Both the position numbers and the translations under genes were made by a program. Shown piece by piece: positions 1 through 6,409 of a stretch of DNA of 19,451 bases (position 1 is the stretch's first letter; each line of letters opens with the position of its first letter). Below the pieces are notes generated by a model. The model searched no databases, was not told the DNA's origin, and worked only from the letters and a program-made list of their open reading frames with translations. The stretch comes from Clostridiaceae bacterium. Lineage in GTDB: Bacteria > Bacillota > Clostridia > Oscillospirales > QAMX01. The stretch covers positions 1 through 19,451 of the forward strand of contig JAEDGJ010000029.1 in the NCBI GenBank assembly GCA_016297585.1, read 5' to 3'.

Positions 1-996
1 TTCGACGCCGCAGCACCGCAGGATCGTCCGGTACAGCGCCAGCTCATAGTCAAGCGTCCACGGATTATCCCGCTCTCCGCGCACCATCGCGGCAAAGCCG
101 CTCATCATCGCCTCGTAGCGGTCAAACAGCGGGCTCCGGGTCTTTTCGCACGGCACGTCCCACGCGACGTCCCCCGCATACTCCCGCTTTTCCGTATAGA
201 TCAGCCCCTCCGCCTGCGCCTCGAGGGGCTTTAATTCGACGGTGCCCTTCGTGCCGGTGACGACGAGCTGGCGGCGCTGGTACCCGCCGATCTCGACGTC
301 GCAGGTCTTCGCAAACGAGACCCCGCGGGGGTATTCGAGCACGGCAAGCCCCGAATCCACCGCCGTCACGCCCTCAAAGCCCGTCGTGCGGTTCAGCGGC
401 AGCACCCGCTCCGGCAGTCCCTGCAGCTGCAGGATCAGATCGATCAGGTGGCAGCCGAGGAAGAACATCATCCCGCCCGGGTAGCCTGCGAGCCACTCCC
501 GCAGCGCGCGCGGATGGCGGCAGTTCATCTGCGCCTCCACGCTGCAGATCTCGCCCAGCTCGCCGCGCCGCACCCGCGCGATCAGGTCTTCGACAAACGG
601 GTTGTAGCGGTACATATACCCCGTATGGAACACCGTGCCGTTTTGCCGGACGGTTTCGATCAGCCGCTCGAACGCCGCGAGATCGGTGCCGCCGGGCTTT
701 TCCATATGGACATGCCGCCCATGCGCCGCGGCGAGCTGCGCATAGCGCGTCAGATGCACCTCCTCGGTCTCCACGGCGACCGCTTCGATGGACGGATCCG
801 CCCAGATCTCCTCGAGCGTCAGCTCCCGCGCGCCGCCGAACGCGCCCAGCAGGTCGGCAAACTGCTCCCGCTCGTCCTCGACGAGCGCGTACCCCGCGAC
901 CTCGAACTCCGTCTCATTGCGGCACAGCGTGCTCCAGATCGGAAGCGCGTGGCTGTAGCGGTTGACGCCGATCTGCGCGATGCGGATCTTTCTCAC
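1..996 (-). CDS. Gfo/Idh/MocA-family oxidoreductase (3' end off the window)
   Basis: Reverse-strand frame open from a GTG at 994-996 to the left edge; 332 codons are visible and the C-terminus is missing. The start overlaps the stop of the upstream MDR gene (GTGA), and GGAGGG lies 7 bases before it, which decides the start. The N-terminus (IRIAQIGVN) is a Rossmann beta-alpha-beta nucleotide-binding element. The EKPGG motif at residues 99-103 is the family hallmark, whose Lys usually contacts the cofactor. The later stretch GGMMFFLGCHLIDL matches the conserved Gly-rich/His segment of the C-terminal catalytic domain. Members oxidise or reduce sugars, cyclitols and related polyols with NAD(P). 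Being last visible gene of a five-gene dehydrogenase/dehydratase unit suggests a redox step on the same unknown substrate. Family assignment is firm; substrate is unknown. Confidence 0.9.
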   Translation of the reverse strand, partial: MRKIRIAQIGVNRYSHALPIWSTLCRNETEFEVAGYALVEDEREQFADLLGAFGGARELTLEEIWADPSIEAVAVETEEVHLTRYAQLAAAHGRHVHMEKPGGTDLAAFERLIETVRQNGTVFHTGYMYRYNPFVEDLIARVRRGELGEICSVEAQMNCRHPRALREWLAGYPGGMMFFLGCHLIDLILQLQGLPERVLPLNRTTGFEGVTAVDSGLAVLEYPRGVSFAKTCDVEIGGYQRRQLVVTGTKGTVELKPLEAQAEGLIYTEKREYAGDVAWDVPCEKTRSPLFDRYEAMMSGFAAMVRGERDNPWTLDYELALYRTILRCCGVE

Positions 997-2012
997 GGAC
1001 AATCCCTCCAATCAAACTGCACCAGCGGAAAGCTGCGGCTCTCCGCAAGCCTTGCGTATACCGCTCCGGCCTCGTCCGGGCGGTGGGTCTCGCCGATCAT
1101 CGAGGCAAATTCCAGCCTGCCTCCCGTCACGAGCCGGGAGATGGCCGCGCGGTCGTCCGCCGTCGTCCACATCCCGGGCGACGACTCCGTCTCCGGCCTC
1201 GCCATCGTATGCGCGCCGATCAGCGAGATGCCGGGGCCGTGCACCTTCCGGTAATAGTCGATCGTGAAATCCGCGTGCCGCGTGCACCCCAGCAGCGCGA
1301 CGCGTCCGAACCGCGCCATGCAGTCGAGCACCTGATCCAGCGCCTGCCCGTTTCCCGTTACCTCCAGCGCGACTCTTGCGCCGCCGCCCGTCAGACGCCG
1401 CACCTGCGCCGCGAAATCCGGCGCAAACGGATCCAGCGCCGCGTCCGCGCCGATGGACAGCGCCGTCTCCCGCTTTTCCGGCGCCGGGTCGACGGCGATG
1501 ACCGGCACCGCACCGGCCGCCCGCAAAAGCTTCACCGCCATCATCCCGAGCACGCCCTGTCCCATGACGACCGCGCTCTCGCCGATCTCCAGGCGGCATT
1601 TGCGGAGTGCCGCGAGGGGGAAGGTCGCGATATGCCACAGCGCGCCCTCCTCGAAGCTGACCTCATCCGGCAGACGGGTCATCTCCCGCGTACCGACGCA
1701 GACCAGCTGGCTGTGCGTCGTCCACGACAGCGCCACGCGGTCGCCCGGCGCAAAATCCGTCACGCCCGCGCCGACCCGGACGACCGTGCCCGAGGAGCTG
1801 TAGCCCCCGCGCCGGGGAAACATCGCCCGGTCGGACGGGGCGCCGCCGATCGAGACGTTGCAGTCGCCTACGAGATTTGCACGCTCCGTGCCGCTGCTGA
1901 TCGTGGACACCGCGAGCCGCACCAGCGCCTGTCCCTCACCCGGCTCCGGCACGGGCTCCTCGATCAGCTCCGCCCGATAGGCCTGCGTGAAAACGATGGA
2001 CTTTCTCATCAT
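993..2012 (-). CDS. Zinc-less medium-chain dehydrogenase/reductase (MDR)
   Basis: A 339-residue protein if started at ATG 2010-2012. It has a GroES-like N-terminal half and a Rossmann half carrying GQGVLG (about residues 151-156), followed by an acidic end of beta-2 (VIAVDP), which suggests NAD(H). The segment STISSGTE (36-43) sits where zinc-dependent members carry the catalytic Cys, and no GHE motif is seen. Zinc catalysis is therefore unlikely and the enzyme resembles BchC/threonine-dehydrogenase-like oxidoreductases that lack it. A start at ATG 2010-2012 has GGAGGTG 10 bases upstream; a TTG at 2016-2018 has the same motif only 4 bases upstream, so the start is slightly uncertain. The open frame extends to 2108 but that stretch looks non-coding. 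About 100 bases separate it from the upstream SDR gene, and it overlaps the next gene by 4 bases. Confidence 0.85.
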   Translation of the reverse strand: MMRKSIVFTQAYRAELIEEPVPEPGEGQALVRLAVSTISSGTERANLVGDCNVSIGGAPSDRAMFPRRGGYSSSGTVVRVGAGVTDFAPGDRVALSWTTHSQLVCVGTREMTRLPDEVSFEEGALWHIATFPLAALRKCRLEIGESAVVMGQGVLGMMAVKLLRAAGAVPVIAVDPAPEKRETALSIGADAALDPFAPDFAAQVRRLTGGGARVALEVTGNGQALDQVLDCMARFGRVALLGCTRHADFTIDYYRKVHGPGISLIGAHTMARPETESSPGMWTTADDRAAISRLVTGGRLEFASMIGETHRPDEAGAVYARLAESRSFPLVQFDWRDCP

Positions 2013-2112
2013 ACGCAAAAAGCACCTCCCTCTTTTCCGCCCGGTGCTCCCATTTTTCATCCGAAAACGGGTCGAAACGCCGGGAATCCGCGAAAAACGC
2101 GGCGTCAAAGTC

Positions 2113-2835
2113 TTACAGCTGCCTTCTGCAGCCGTCGATTTTATAATTCTGCCCCGAAATATAGGCCGCGTCGTCGCTTGCGAGGAACGCGATCAGCTTG
2201 GCGCACTCCTCCGGCGTTCCGGAGCGGTCGACGGCGTTGACCTGCCGTCCCTTGCAGTCCGGGTCGTCCTCGCTGCTGCGGATCATGCCCGGCACGATGG
2301 AGTTCACCGTCACGCCCCGATCCGACACCGCCTTGGCAAGCGCCATCGTGAACGAGCTGATCGCGCCCTTCGTCGTGGAGTAGGCGACGAAGGACGGAAG
2401 GCCGTACTCTCCCGCGACGGAGCCCACGTTCACGATCCGCCCCCAGCGCTTTTCCAGCATCCCCGGCAGCAGCGCATGGCAGAAGACCATGGTCCCCAGG
2501 ATGTTGACGTCGATCAGCCGCCTCCACGAGGCGCTGTCCGTCTCGAGGAAGTCTCCCCAGTAGCCGCGGTACAGTCCGGCGTTGTTCACGAGGATGTCCA
2601 CGGCGCCGTACTTCTCCACCGCCGCCGCGCAGACCTCCCGCACGCGCGCCTCATCGGAGACGTCGCAGGGATAGGCCGTCACCTCGCGCCCCATCGCCTC
2701 GATCTCACCCTTGAGCGCCGCCAGCGCCGCCTCGTTCATATCCACGAGCACGGTCCGGTGCCCCAGCCGCGCAAACTCCAGCGCCGCCGCCCGGCCGATG
2801 CCCTGCGCCGCGCCGGTAATCAGTGCCGTCTTCAT
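2113..2835 (-). CDS. Short-chain dehydrogenase/reductase (SDR)
   Basis: A 240-residue classical SDR, probably an NAD-dependent alcohol dehydrogenase or ketoreductase acting in the cytoplasm. Visible motifs are the TGAAQGIG cofactor loop (residues 7-14), an Asp ending beta-2 (VLVDMN, about 32) that favours NAD over NADP, NNAG (84-87), the catalytic Ser in NVGSVAG (about 139) and YSTTK (Tyr152, Lys156). ATG 2833-2835 was chosen because GGGGGTGA precedes it by 5 bases; a longer frame would need a TTG at 2850 inside the upstream gene. It starts only 5 bases after the dehydratase-like gene, implying co-translation. It is similar in type but not closely similar in sequence to the first SDR of the unit, so two distinct redox steps are likely. 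Substrate unknown. Confidence 0.9.
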   Translation of the reverse strand: MKTALITGAAQGIGRAAALEFARLGHRTVLVDMNEAALAALKGEIEAMGREVTAYPCDVSDEARVREVCAAAVEKYGAVDILVNNAGLYRGYWGDFLETDSASWRRLIDVNILGTMVFCHALLPGMLEKRWGRIVNVGSVAGEYGLPSFVAYSTTKGAISSFTMALAKAVSDRGVTVNSIVPGMIRSSEDDPDCKGRQVNAVDRSGTPEECAKLIAFLASDDAAYISGQNYKIDGCRRQL

Positions 2836-2840
2836 ACGGA

Positions 2841-3596
2841 TCACCCCCAATTCTCCCGGATCTGCCGTATTTTGCGCAGCATGGGCTGCACCGGCTTCGG
2901 CTCCACGCCGTCATCGAGCGAGCACAGGTACATGCAGCACCCGAGCATCGGGCCGATCCGGCGGTGCATCCCGCTCATCCCGCCGGACAGGAACAGAAAC
3001 GGCACCTTCAGCTCCTGCTTTAGCCGATGCGTGATGCGCAGGTTCTCAAGCTGCTCCTCCATCGTCTCCGCGCCGGTCACGATCTTGACGATGTCCGCGC
3101 CGCGCGACTGCTGCGCCAGCGCGATCTCGAGTACCTGCTCGCACGGCAGGAAATGCAGCACATGGGAGGACATCAGCACCTCCGCGCCCGCCGCGTGCAG
3201 CGCATCGATCAAGGCCTTCTGCCGTTCGACCGCCGCCGGGCTGACCGTCAGCTCCCCCGGCTGCGGGTCGAACAGGTCGGCCATGACGTCGCAGAGCGTC
3301 GCGCCGCTGCCGGCCAGCGTCCGCAGTCCGCAGGCGATCTCCTCGTCGGACACGCCCTCGTTTGCGCCGTGCCGGTAGTTCGTCACATACACGGGACGAC
3401 CCTCCATCGCGTCAAAGATGCGCCGGTAGTCCTCCGGATTGCGGTACTGCGGCGCAAGCCGGCAGGTCTGAATGCAGAACGCCTCCGCGCCGTCCGCAAG
3501 CCCCCGCCGCACCGTCCCGATGGCCTCCTCCGGGTCGTTTGCCGAAAAAATCAGCGTTAAAAGCGGCTTTTCCGCGTTCAAAAACGTCGGTTTCAT
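2841..3596 (-). CDS. Type I 3-dehydroquinate dehydratase-like enzyme (AroD fold)
   Basis: A 251-residue protein, the usual length for class I dehydroquinate dehydratases, which dehydrate 3-dehydroquinate through a Schiff base on Lys. The key segments can be aligned by eye with E. coli AroD: SSHVLH (His145, matching SNHDFH His143), DIVKI (Lys171, matching DIPKI Lys170), and SGGMSGMHRRIG (Arg213, matching the conserved Arg that binds the carboxylate). The first active-site segment is altered: FCIQTCR replaces the EWR-containing segment, so the usual Glu is Thr44 while Arg46 is kept. A second Arg is present in VTNYRHG. The gene lies between two SDR genes in an AraC-linked unit instead of among shikimate-pathway genes, so it may serve catabolism of quinate or a related cyclitol acid. 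Catalysis of a dehydration is likely; the exact substrate is inference. RBS GAGGA lies about 9 bases upstream of the ATG. Confidence 0.8.
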   Translation of the reverse strand: MKPTFLNAEKPLLTLIFSANDPEEAIGTVRRGLADGAEAFCIQTCRLAPQYRNPEDYRRIFDAMEGRPVYVTNYRHGANEGVSDEEIACGLRTLAGSGATLCDVMADLFDPQPGELTVSPAAVERQKALIDALHAAGAEVLMSSHVLHFLPCEQVLEIALAQQSRGADIVKIVTGAETMEEQLENLRITHRLKQELKVPFLFLSGGMSGMHRRIGPMLGCCMYLCSLDDGVEPKPVQPMLRKIRQIRENWG

Positions 3597-3617
3597 CGTG
3601 TTCTTCCTCTTTTTTCG

Positions 3618-4370
3618 TCAGTTCTTGTTGAACATCACGTTCCGGCCGCCGTCGATAAGGATCGTCGTTCCCGTGATGAACGCGGCCTTGTCGGACGCGA
3701 GGTACAGGATCAGGTCGACGATCTCCTGCGGCTCCGCAGCACGTCCGGCGAGCGTCTTCATGTTCGCCATCGCGGGCCGGGTCAGCACCGGTCCCGGCGC
3801 GACGCAGCAGCAGCGGATGCCGTGGGGCATGCCGAACTGCGCGACGGACTTGACAAGTCCGTTCATCGCGGCGCTCTTCGACGTGGCATACGCCACACAG
3901 CCGGGGCTGCCCTCCTCGCCCGTGATCGAGCCGATGTTGATGATGACGCCGCTCTTCTGCTCGCGCATCTGCCGGGCAACCGCGTGGTCGAAGTAGAACT
4001 GCCCCTTGAGGTTGACGTCCAGGCCCCAGTCGTAGACCTCGATCGGAATGTCGGGGAACTCGCCGTACGCCTGCTTGATGCGGGTCTCCGCGCCGCCCGC
4101 CATCGTCACGAGCAGATCGATCGATCCGAAGCGCTCCACCGCGCGGTCGCGTGCGGCGCAGACCTGCGCATAGTCCCGGACGTCGCAGACCACGCCGATG
4201 GCGCAGTCCTCCCGGATCGCGTTCAGGCTCTCCACGGCGCGCTCCAGCGCTTCCGCGTCGATGTCCGTCAGAACGGCGCGGCCGCCCTCTTCCACAAAGC
4301 ACTTTCCCGTCAGATACCCCATCCCGGACGCCGCGCCGGTAATGAGCACCGTCTTGCCGTCAAATCTCAT
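3618..4370 (-). CDS. Short-chain dehydrogenase/reductase (SDR), first gene of the leftward unit
   Basis: A 250-residue classical SDR. Seen: TGAASGMG cofactor loop (11-18), Asp36 at the end of beta-2 (VLTDID) favouring NAD, catalytic Ser148 (NIGSITG), and YATSK (Tyr161, Lys165). The usual NNAG is replaced by TMAG (89-92), so the structural Asn of the motif is not conserved. ATG 4368-4370 is preferred, with GGAGG about 10 bases upstream; a TTG three codons earlier would sit directly against the same RBS. It is the promoter-proximal gene, 21 bases ahead of the dehydratase-like gene, and divergent from the AraC-family regulator. It probably oxidises the pathway's entry substrate, but this is inferred from position only. 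Confidence 0.9.
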   Translation of the reverse strand: MRFDGKTVLITGAASGMGYLTGKCFVEEGGRAVLTDIDAEALERAVESLNAIREDCAIGVVCDVRDYAQVCAARDRAVERFGSIDLLVTMAGGAETRIKQAYGEFPDIPIEVYDWGLDVNLKGQFYFDHAVARQMREQKSGVIINIGSITGEEGSPGCVAYATSKSAAMNGLVKSVAQFGMPHGIRCCCVAPGPVLTRPAMANMKTLAGRAAEPQEIVDLILYLASDKAAFITGTTILIDGGRNVMFNKN

Positions 4371-4405
4371 CGTATTCAATCCTCCCGTTGTGCGGTATTA
4401 TCCTC

Positions 4406-4411
4406 ACTATA
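4406..4411 (-). promoter_or_regulatory. Candidate -10 element for the leftward dehydrogenase unit
   Basis: On the reverse strand TATAGT lies about 36 bases upstream of the first SDR start. No good -35 is present at 16-18 bases (TTCCTT at best), which would fit an activator-dependent promoter. A nearby GATAAT is an alternative -10. Assignment is tentative. Confidence 0.35.
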
Positions 4412-4439
4412 TACCGTTTTGCGCCGGAAGGAAATGATA

Positions 4440-4456
4440 AAAGCGATTCCCGCTTT
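4440..4456. promoter_or_regulatory. Inverted repeat AAAGCG-N5-CGCTTT, candidate operator
   Basis: A perfect 6-bp inverted repeat with a 5-base spacer lies between the divergent promoters, about 30 bp upstream of the leftward -10 candidate and about 33 bp upstream of the regulator's -35. The position suits activation of the leftward unit by the AraC-family protein. AraC proteins often bind direct repeats, so a different regulator is possible. Confidence 0.35.
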
Positions 4457-4488
4457 AACATTTCCGATTCTTTTTTCGCAGAAAACCC

Positions 4489-4516
4489 TTGCATCTCTTT
4501 TCATAAGCGGTATAAT
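4489..4516 (+). promoter_or_regulatory. Sigma-A-type promoter of the AraC-family regulator
   Basis: TTGCAT (4489-4494), a 16-base spacer and a perfect TATAAT (4511-4516). The start codon at 4540 follows after a short leader with AAGGAGGTG as a strong RBS. Confidence 0.75.
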
Positions 4517-4539
4517 GGAGAAAAAGGAGGTGCGGCAGG

Positions 4540-5298
4540 ATGCTCGACCGCATGACGGTCACGGCCATCGAGGACGTCTTTACCGTGGATTCCCCCAAGG
4601 GCCGCCGCGTGGACATTCACAACCGCGAAAGCTACGGCATCAGCTTCTGCTGCGGCGGAAGGATCACCTATTATCAGAACGACTGTGCCGTGGTCTCCGA
4701 CCGCCGGCATATGGTGCTGCTGCCGCAGGGGCAGGACTACTCGCTCGTCTGCGACAGCGCAGGACTCTTTCCCGTCATCAATGTCCTCTGCACGGCCGCG
4801 TTCCGCGTCACCGCGCCCACCGCCTTTCCGCTCCGGGACGCGGAGCCGTATCTGCAGGATTTCGAGCAGCTCCGCGAGCTGTTCTTCCTCGGCGGACGCT
4901 CGGCGCGCTGCATGAGCATCCTCTACCGGATGCTTGCCGACATCGCGGCCGAGCAGCCGGGCGCGCAGAACCTGCCGGACGCGGCTCTGCACTATCTTGA
5001 ACAGCATTACGCCGACCCCGCGCTCTCCAACGCCTCCGCCGCGGCCTATCTGCACGTCAGCGAGGCGTATTTCCGGAAGCTGTTCCGCGACCGCTTCGGC
5101 ACGACTCCGAAACAGTATGTGCTCGGCCTGCGCATCCGCAAGGCGCGCCGCCTGCTCAGCGAACGCCGCTGCAGCATCGGCGCCGTCGCGGAGGACTGCG
5201 GGTTTTCGAGCGTCTACCACTTCAGCCGCGCGTTCCGGCAGGCCGTGGGCGTCTCCCCGACGGAATACGGTCAGACCGCGCGAAAGGACGGCATCTGA
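4540..5298 (+). CDS. AraC-family transcriptional regulator
   Basis: A 252-residue protein with an N-terminal cupin-like effector domain (roughly residues 15-110) and a C-terminal AraC double helix-turn-helix (roughly 150-245). The C-terminal part shows the usual landmarks: SEAYFRKLFRDRFGTTPKQY for the first HTH region, RIRKARRLL for the connecting helix, and IGAVAEDCGFSSVYHFSRAF plus GVSPTEY for the second. ATG 4540 has GGAGG nine bases upstream. The gene is divergent from the five-gene dehydrogenase unit, so it most probably senses the pathway substrate or an intermediate and activates that unit. The family assignment is certain from the motifs; the regulon and ligand are inferred. Confidence 0.93.
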   Translation: MLDRMTVTAIEDVFTVDSPKGRRVDIHNRESYGISFCCGGRITYYQNDCAVVSDRRHMVLLPQGQDYSLVCDSAGLFPVINVLCTAAFRVTAPTAFPLRDAEPYLQDFEQLRELFFLGGRSARCMSILYRMLADIAAEQPGAQNLPDAALHYLEQHYADPALSNASAAAYLHVSEAYFRKLFRDRFGTTPKQYVLGLRIRKARRLLSERRCSIGAVAEDCGFSSVYHFSRAFRQAVGVSPTEYGQTARKDGI

Positions 5299-5342
5299 GG
5301 CGCTTTCCATCGGGATACGCAAAACGAGTCTCCGCAAAACGC

Positions 5343-5384
5343 AAAAGCCCCCGCAGGCGCATCCCATGCCGCGCCCGCGGGGGC
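5343..5384 (-). terminator. Rho-independent terminator for the leftward membrane-protein gene
   Basis: GCCCCCGC (5347-5354) pairs with GCGGGGGC (5377-5384), with five more pairs inside after one mismatch. On the reverse strand the stem is followed by TTTTGCGTTTT. The forward side has no T-run. Confidence 0.6.
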
Positions 5385-5394
5385 CGAACGGCGG

Positions 5395-5436
5395 AAAAAG
5401 CGGACGCCAGCTCCGGACAAGTTCCGGAACCGGCGT
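5395..5436 (-). terminator. Second imperfect hairpin followed by T5 on the reverse strand
   Basis: Arms at 5404-5417 and 5422-5436 pair with two mismatches around a short loop; on the reverse strand CCGCTTTTT follows. It would be the first of two tandem terminators after the membrane-protein gene, and could also weakly terminate the AraC gene. Confidence 0.4.
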
Positions 5437-5466
5437 TTGAATCTTTGTTGTGCCGCCGCGGCCTTT

Positions 5467-5799
5467 TTATTTGCCGCCGGCCATTTCCCGGCGCTCCTTA
5501 ATGACGACAAACAGGAAGATAACGGCGGTAATGGCAAGCACCCAGTTGAAGCAAAGGAGGAACCCCATCCCCCAAGTCATTTTGACGGCGAAATGACAAA
5601 TGAGCATGCCGGGCAGGGACAGGAACGGGAGGATGATGATTCTGGTGAGCATGTGTTCCACAACGCTGATCTGATTCATCTTGCAGAACAGGAACGCTAC
5701 GACAAGTCCCGCCACCAGGAAGGTCATGTTGCCTGTATAATAGCCGTACAGGCCGAGTGCGCCGTCGGCAATACCGATGAGTTGGAAGAAAACGGACAA
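5467..5799 (-). CDS. Small hydrophobic membrane protein of unknown function
   Basis: A reverse-strand frame of 110 residues if begun at TTG 5797-5799, which has GGAGGTG (5806-5812) exactly 6 bases upstream. The frame is open up to 5868 but no better RBS is seen there; an ATG at 5851-5853 is the alternative. The product has three or four hydrophobic segments: about residues 5-25 (FFQLIGIADGALGLYGYY), 28-43 (TFLVAGLVVAFLFC), 55-75 (IIILPFLSLPGMLICHF) and 80-102, ending in a charged KERREMAGGK tail. No catalytic or known family motif is recognised. The local sequence is more AT-rich than neighbouring genes, and the gene stands alone between terminators and a tRNA. Coding status is supported by RBS, hydrophobicity pattern and terminators, not by homology. 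Confidence 0.65.
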   Translation of the reverse strand: MSVFFQLIGIADGALGLYGYYTGNMTFLVAGLVVAFLFCKMNQISVVEHMLTRIIILPFLSLPGMLICHFAVKMTWGMGFLLCFNWVLAITAVIFLFVVIKERREMAGGK

Positions 5800-5851
5800 G
5801 CTGGACACCTCCAAATCGAATATTAGGGCACTATACACAGGAAACGATACC

Positions 5852-5880
5852 ATTTTAGCACGTTTCAAGTCGATTGTACA
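5852..5880 (-). promoter_or_regulatory. Candidate promoter for the small membrane-protein gene
   Basis: On the reverse strand TGTACA (5875-5880, 4 of 6 consensus bases), a 17-base spacer and TAAAAT (5852-5857). It would give a leader of about 45 bases before the TTG start. Other AT-rich hexamers nearby make this uncertain. Confidence 0.35.
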
Positions 5881-6096
5881 TAGATATTATAAACAAGCTA
5901 TAGGCCGTCGGGGAAACCTTCGCTGTGTTTCCGCGACGCCGTTCCTTTTATTGCGTTACCCTTCGATAAAAATCCGCTTCCCGAAAAGGATTCCGGGCAG
6001 CATCCCATAAACGCGAAAAAGCCGCCCCGCAAAACCACGGAACGGTTCTTTTCCTATTGGAACGGCTTGAAAAACCGACGGTTTCCGGTAGAGACG
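5881..6096. other. Non-coding stretch between membrane-protein gene and tRNA
   Basis: No supported gene on either strand. It contains GCCGTTCC (5939-5946) and its complement GGAACGGC (6059-6066), and a short palindrome around 6074-6086, but no recognisable RNA family. The open frames crossing it are spurious translations through the tRNA. Confidence 0.5.
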
Positions 6097-6130
6097 AAAA
6101 AACACGGTTTCCATAACGGAAACCGTGTTT
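6097..6130 (-). terminator. Intrinsic terminator of the tRNA-Ala gene
   Basis: A perfect 13-bp stem (6100-6112 with 6118-6130), loop ATAAC, followed on the reverse strand by six T. It begins four bases after the tRNA 3' end. Confidence 0.9.
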
Positions 6131-6134
6131 GTAT

Positions 6135-6210
6135 TGGTGGACCTGAAGGGATTCGAACCCACGACCTCTCGGATGCGAACCGAACGCTCTCCCAACTGAG
6201 CTACAGGCCC
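6135..6210 (-). tRNA. tRNA-Ala (anticodon CGC)
   Basis: A complete 76-nt cloverleaf on the reverse strand. The acceptor stem GGGCCTG pairs with CAGGTCC and contains the G3-U70 wobble that identifies alanine tRNAs. The D arm is GCTC/GAGC, the anticodon stem TTCGG/CCGAG encloses loop TTCGCAT, and the T arm carries GTTCGAAT. The 3' CCA is encoded. The anticodon CGC reads GCG, a codon used heavily in this GC-rich window. It is a solitary gene with its own promoter and terminator. Confidence 0.95.
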
Positions 6211-6267
6211 ATATGCTGCGGATCCGCGGGACACGCTCTGCGGTGTTCCTCGAAACCGACGAATGTT

Positions 6268-6295
6268 ATTATACCACACTTTTCAGAAAATGCAA
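6268..6295 (-). promoter_or_regulatory. Promoter of tRNA-Ala
   Basis: On the reverse strand TTGCAT (6290-6295), 16-base spacer and TATAAT (6268-6273), with TG one base before the -10 (extended -10). The transcript would begin about 50 bases before the mature tRNA 5' end. Confidence 0.8.
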
Positions 6296-6298
6296 GAG

Positions 6299-6342
6299 TT
6301 TTTTTGAAATTTCCCAAAGTTTTTTTGCGGGAGCCTTTTTTT
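6299..6342. promoter_or_regulatory. Three T7 tracts between divergent promoters (possible UP element)
   Basis: Seven-T runs followed by G occur at 6299-6305, 6320-6326 and 6336-6342, spaced 21 and 16 bases. Read on the reverse strand these are A-tracts immediately upstream of the tRNA -35, where UP elements or bent DNA boost strong stable-RNA promoters. Confidence 0.45.
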
Positions 6343-6372
6343 GCATATTCCCTCCTCCGCCGCGGCAGACTA
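6342..6372 (+). promoter_or_regulatory. Candidate forespore (sigma-G-like) promoter of the germinant receptor operon
   Basis: TGCATA (6342-6347), an 18-base spacer and CAGACTA (6366-6372) resemble the sigma-G pattern of a GYATA-type -35 and CATNNTA-type -10, with one mismatch at the third -10 position. The gerAA start lies 38 bases downstream. Germinant receptor operons are known sigma-G targets, so context agrees. Confidence 0.45.
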
Positions 6373-6409
6373 CGCTTTGTATCTTTACTGCAAAAAGCGG
6401 GGACAAAAC

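Noticed and set aside
2013..2108. N-terminal extension of the MDR gene
   Set aside because: Residues are basic and atypical, and the RBS at about 2022-2028 lies inside the extension, pointing to the later start.
448..3378. Several long forward frames in the left block
   Set aside because: They oppose the five dehydrogenase/dehydratase genes, are rich in Arg/His and show no domain pattern.
5939..6066. Inverted pair GCCGTTCC / GGAACGGC as insertion element ends
   Set aside because: Only 8 bases, no target duplication and no transposase between.
6074..6086. Palindrome AAAACCGACGGTTT region as operator or terminator
   Set aside because: Stem of 6 with a 1-base loop cannot fold as RNA, and no promoter lies near; probably chance.
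5956..6279. Reverse-strand frame with a PVAQLGERSVRIREVVGSNP stretch
   Set aside because: This stretch is the well-known spurious translation of a tRNA gene; it overlaps tRNA-Ala completely.
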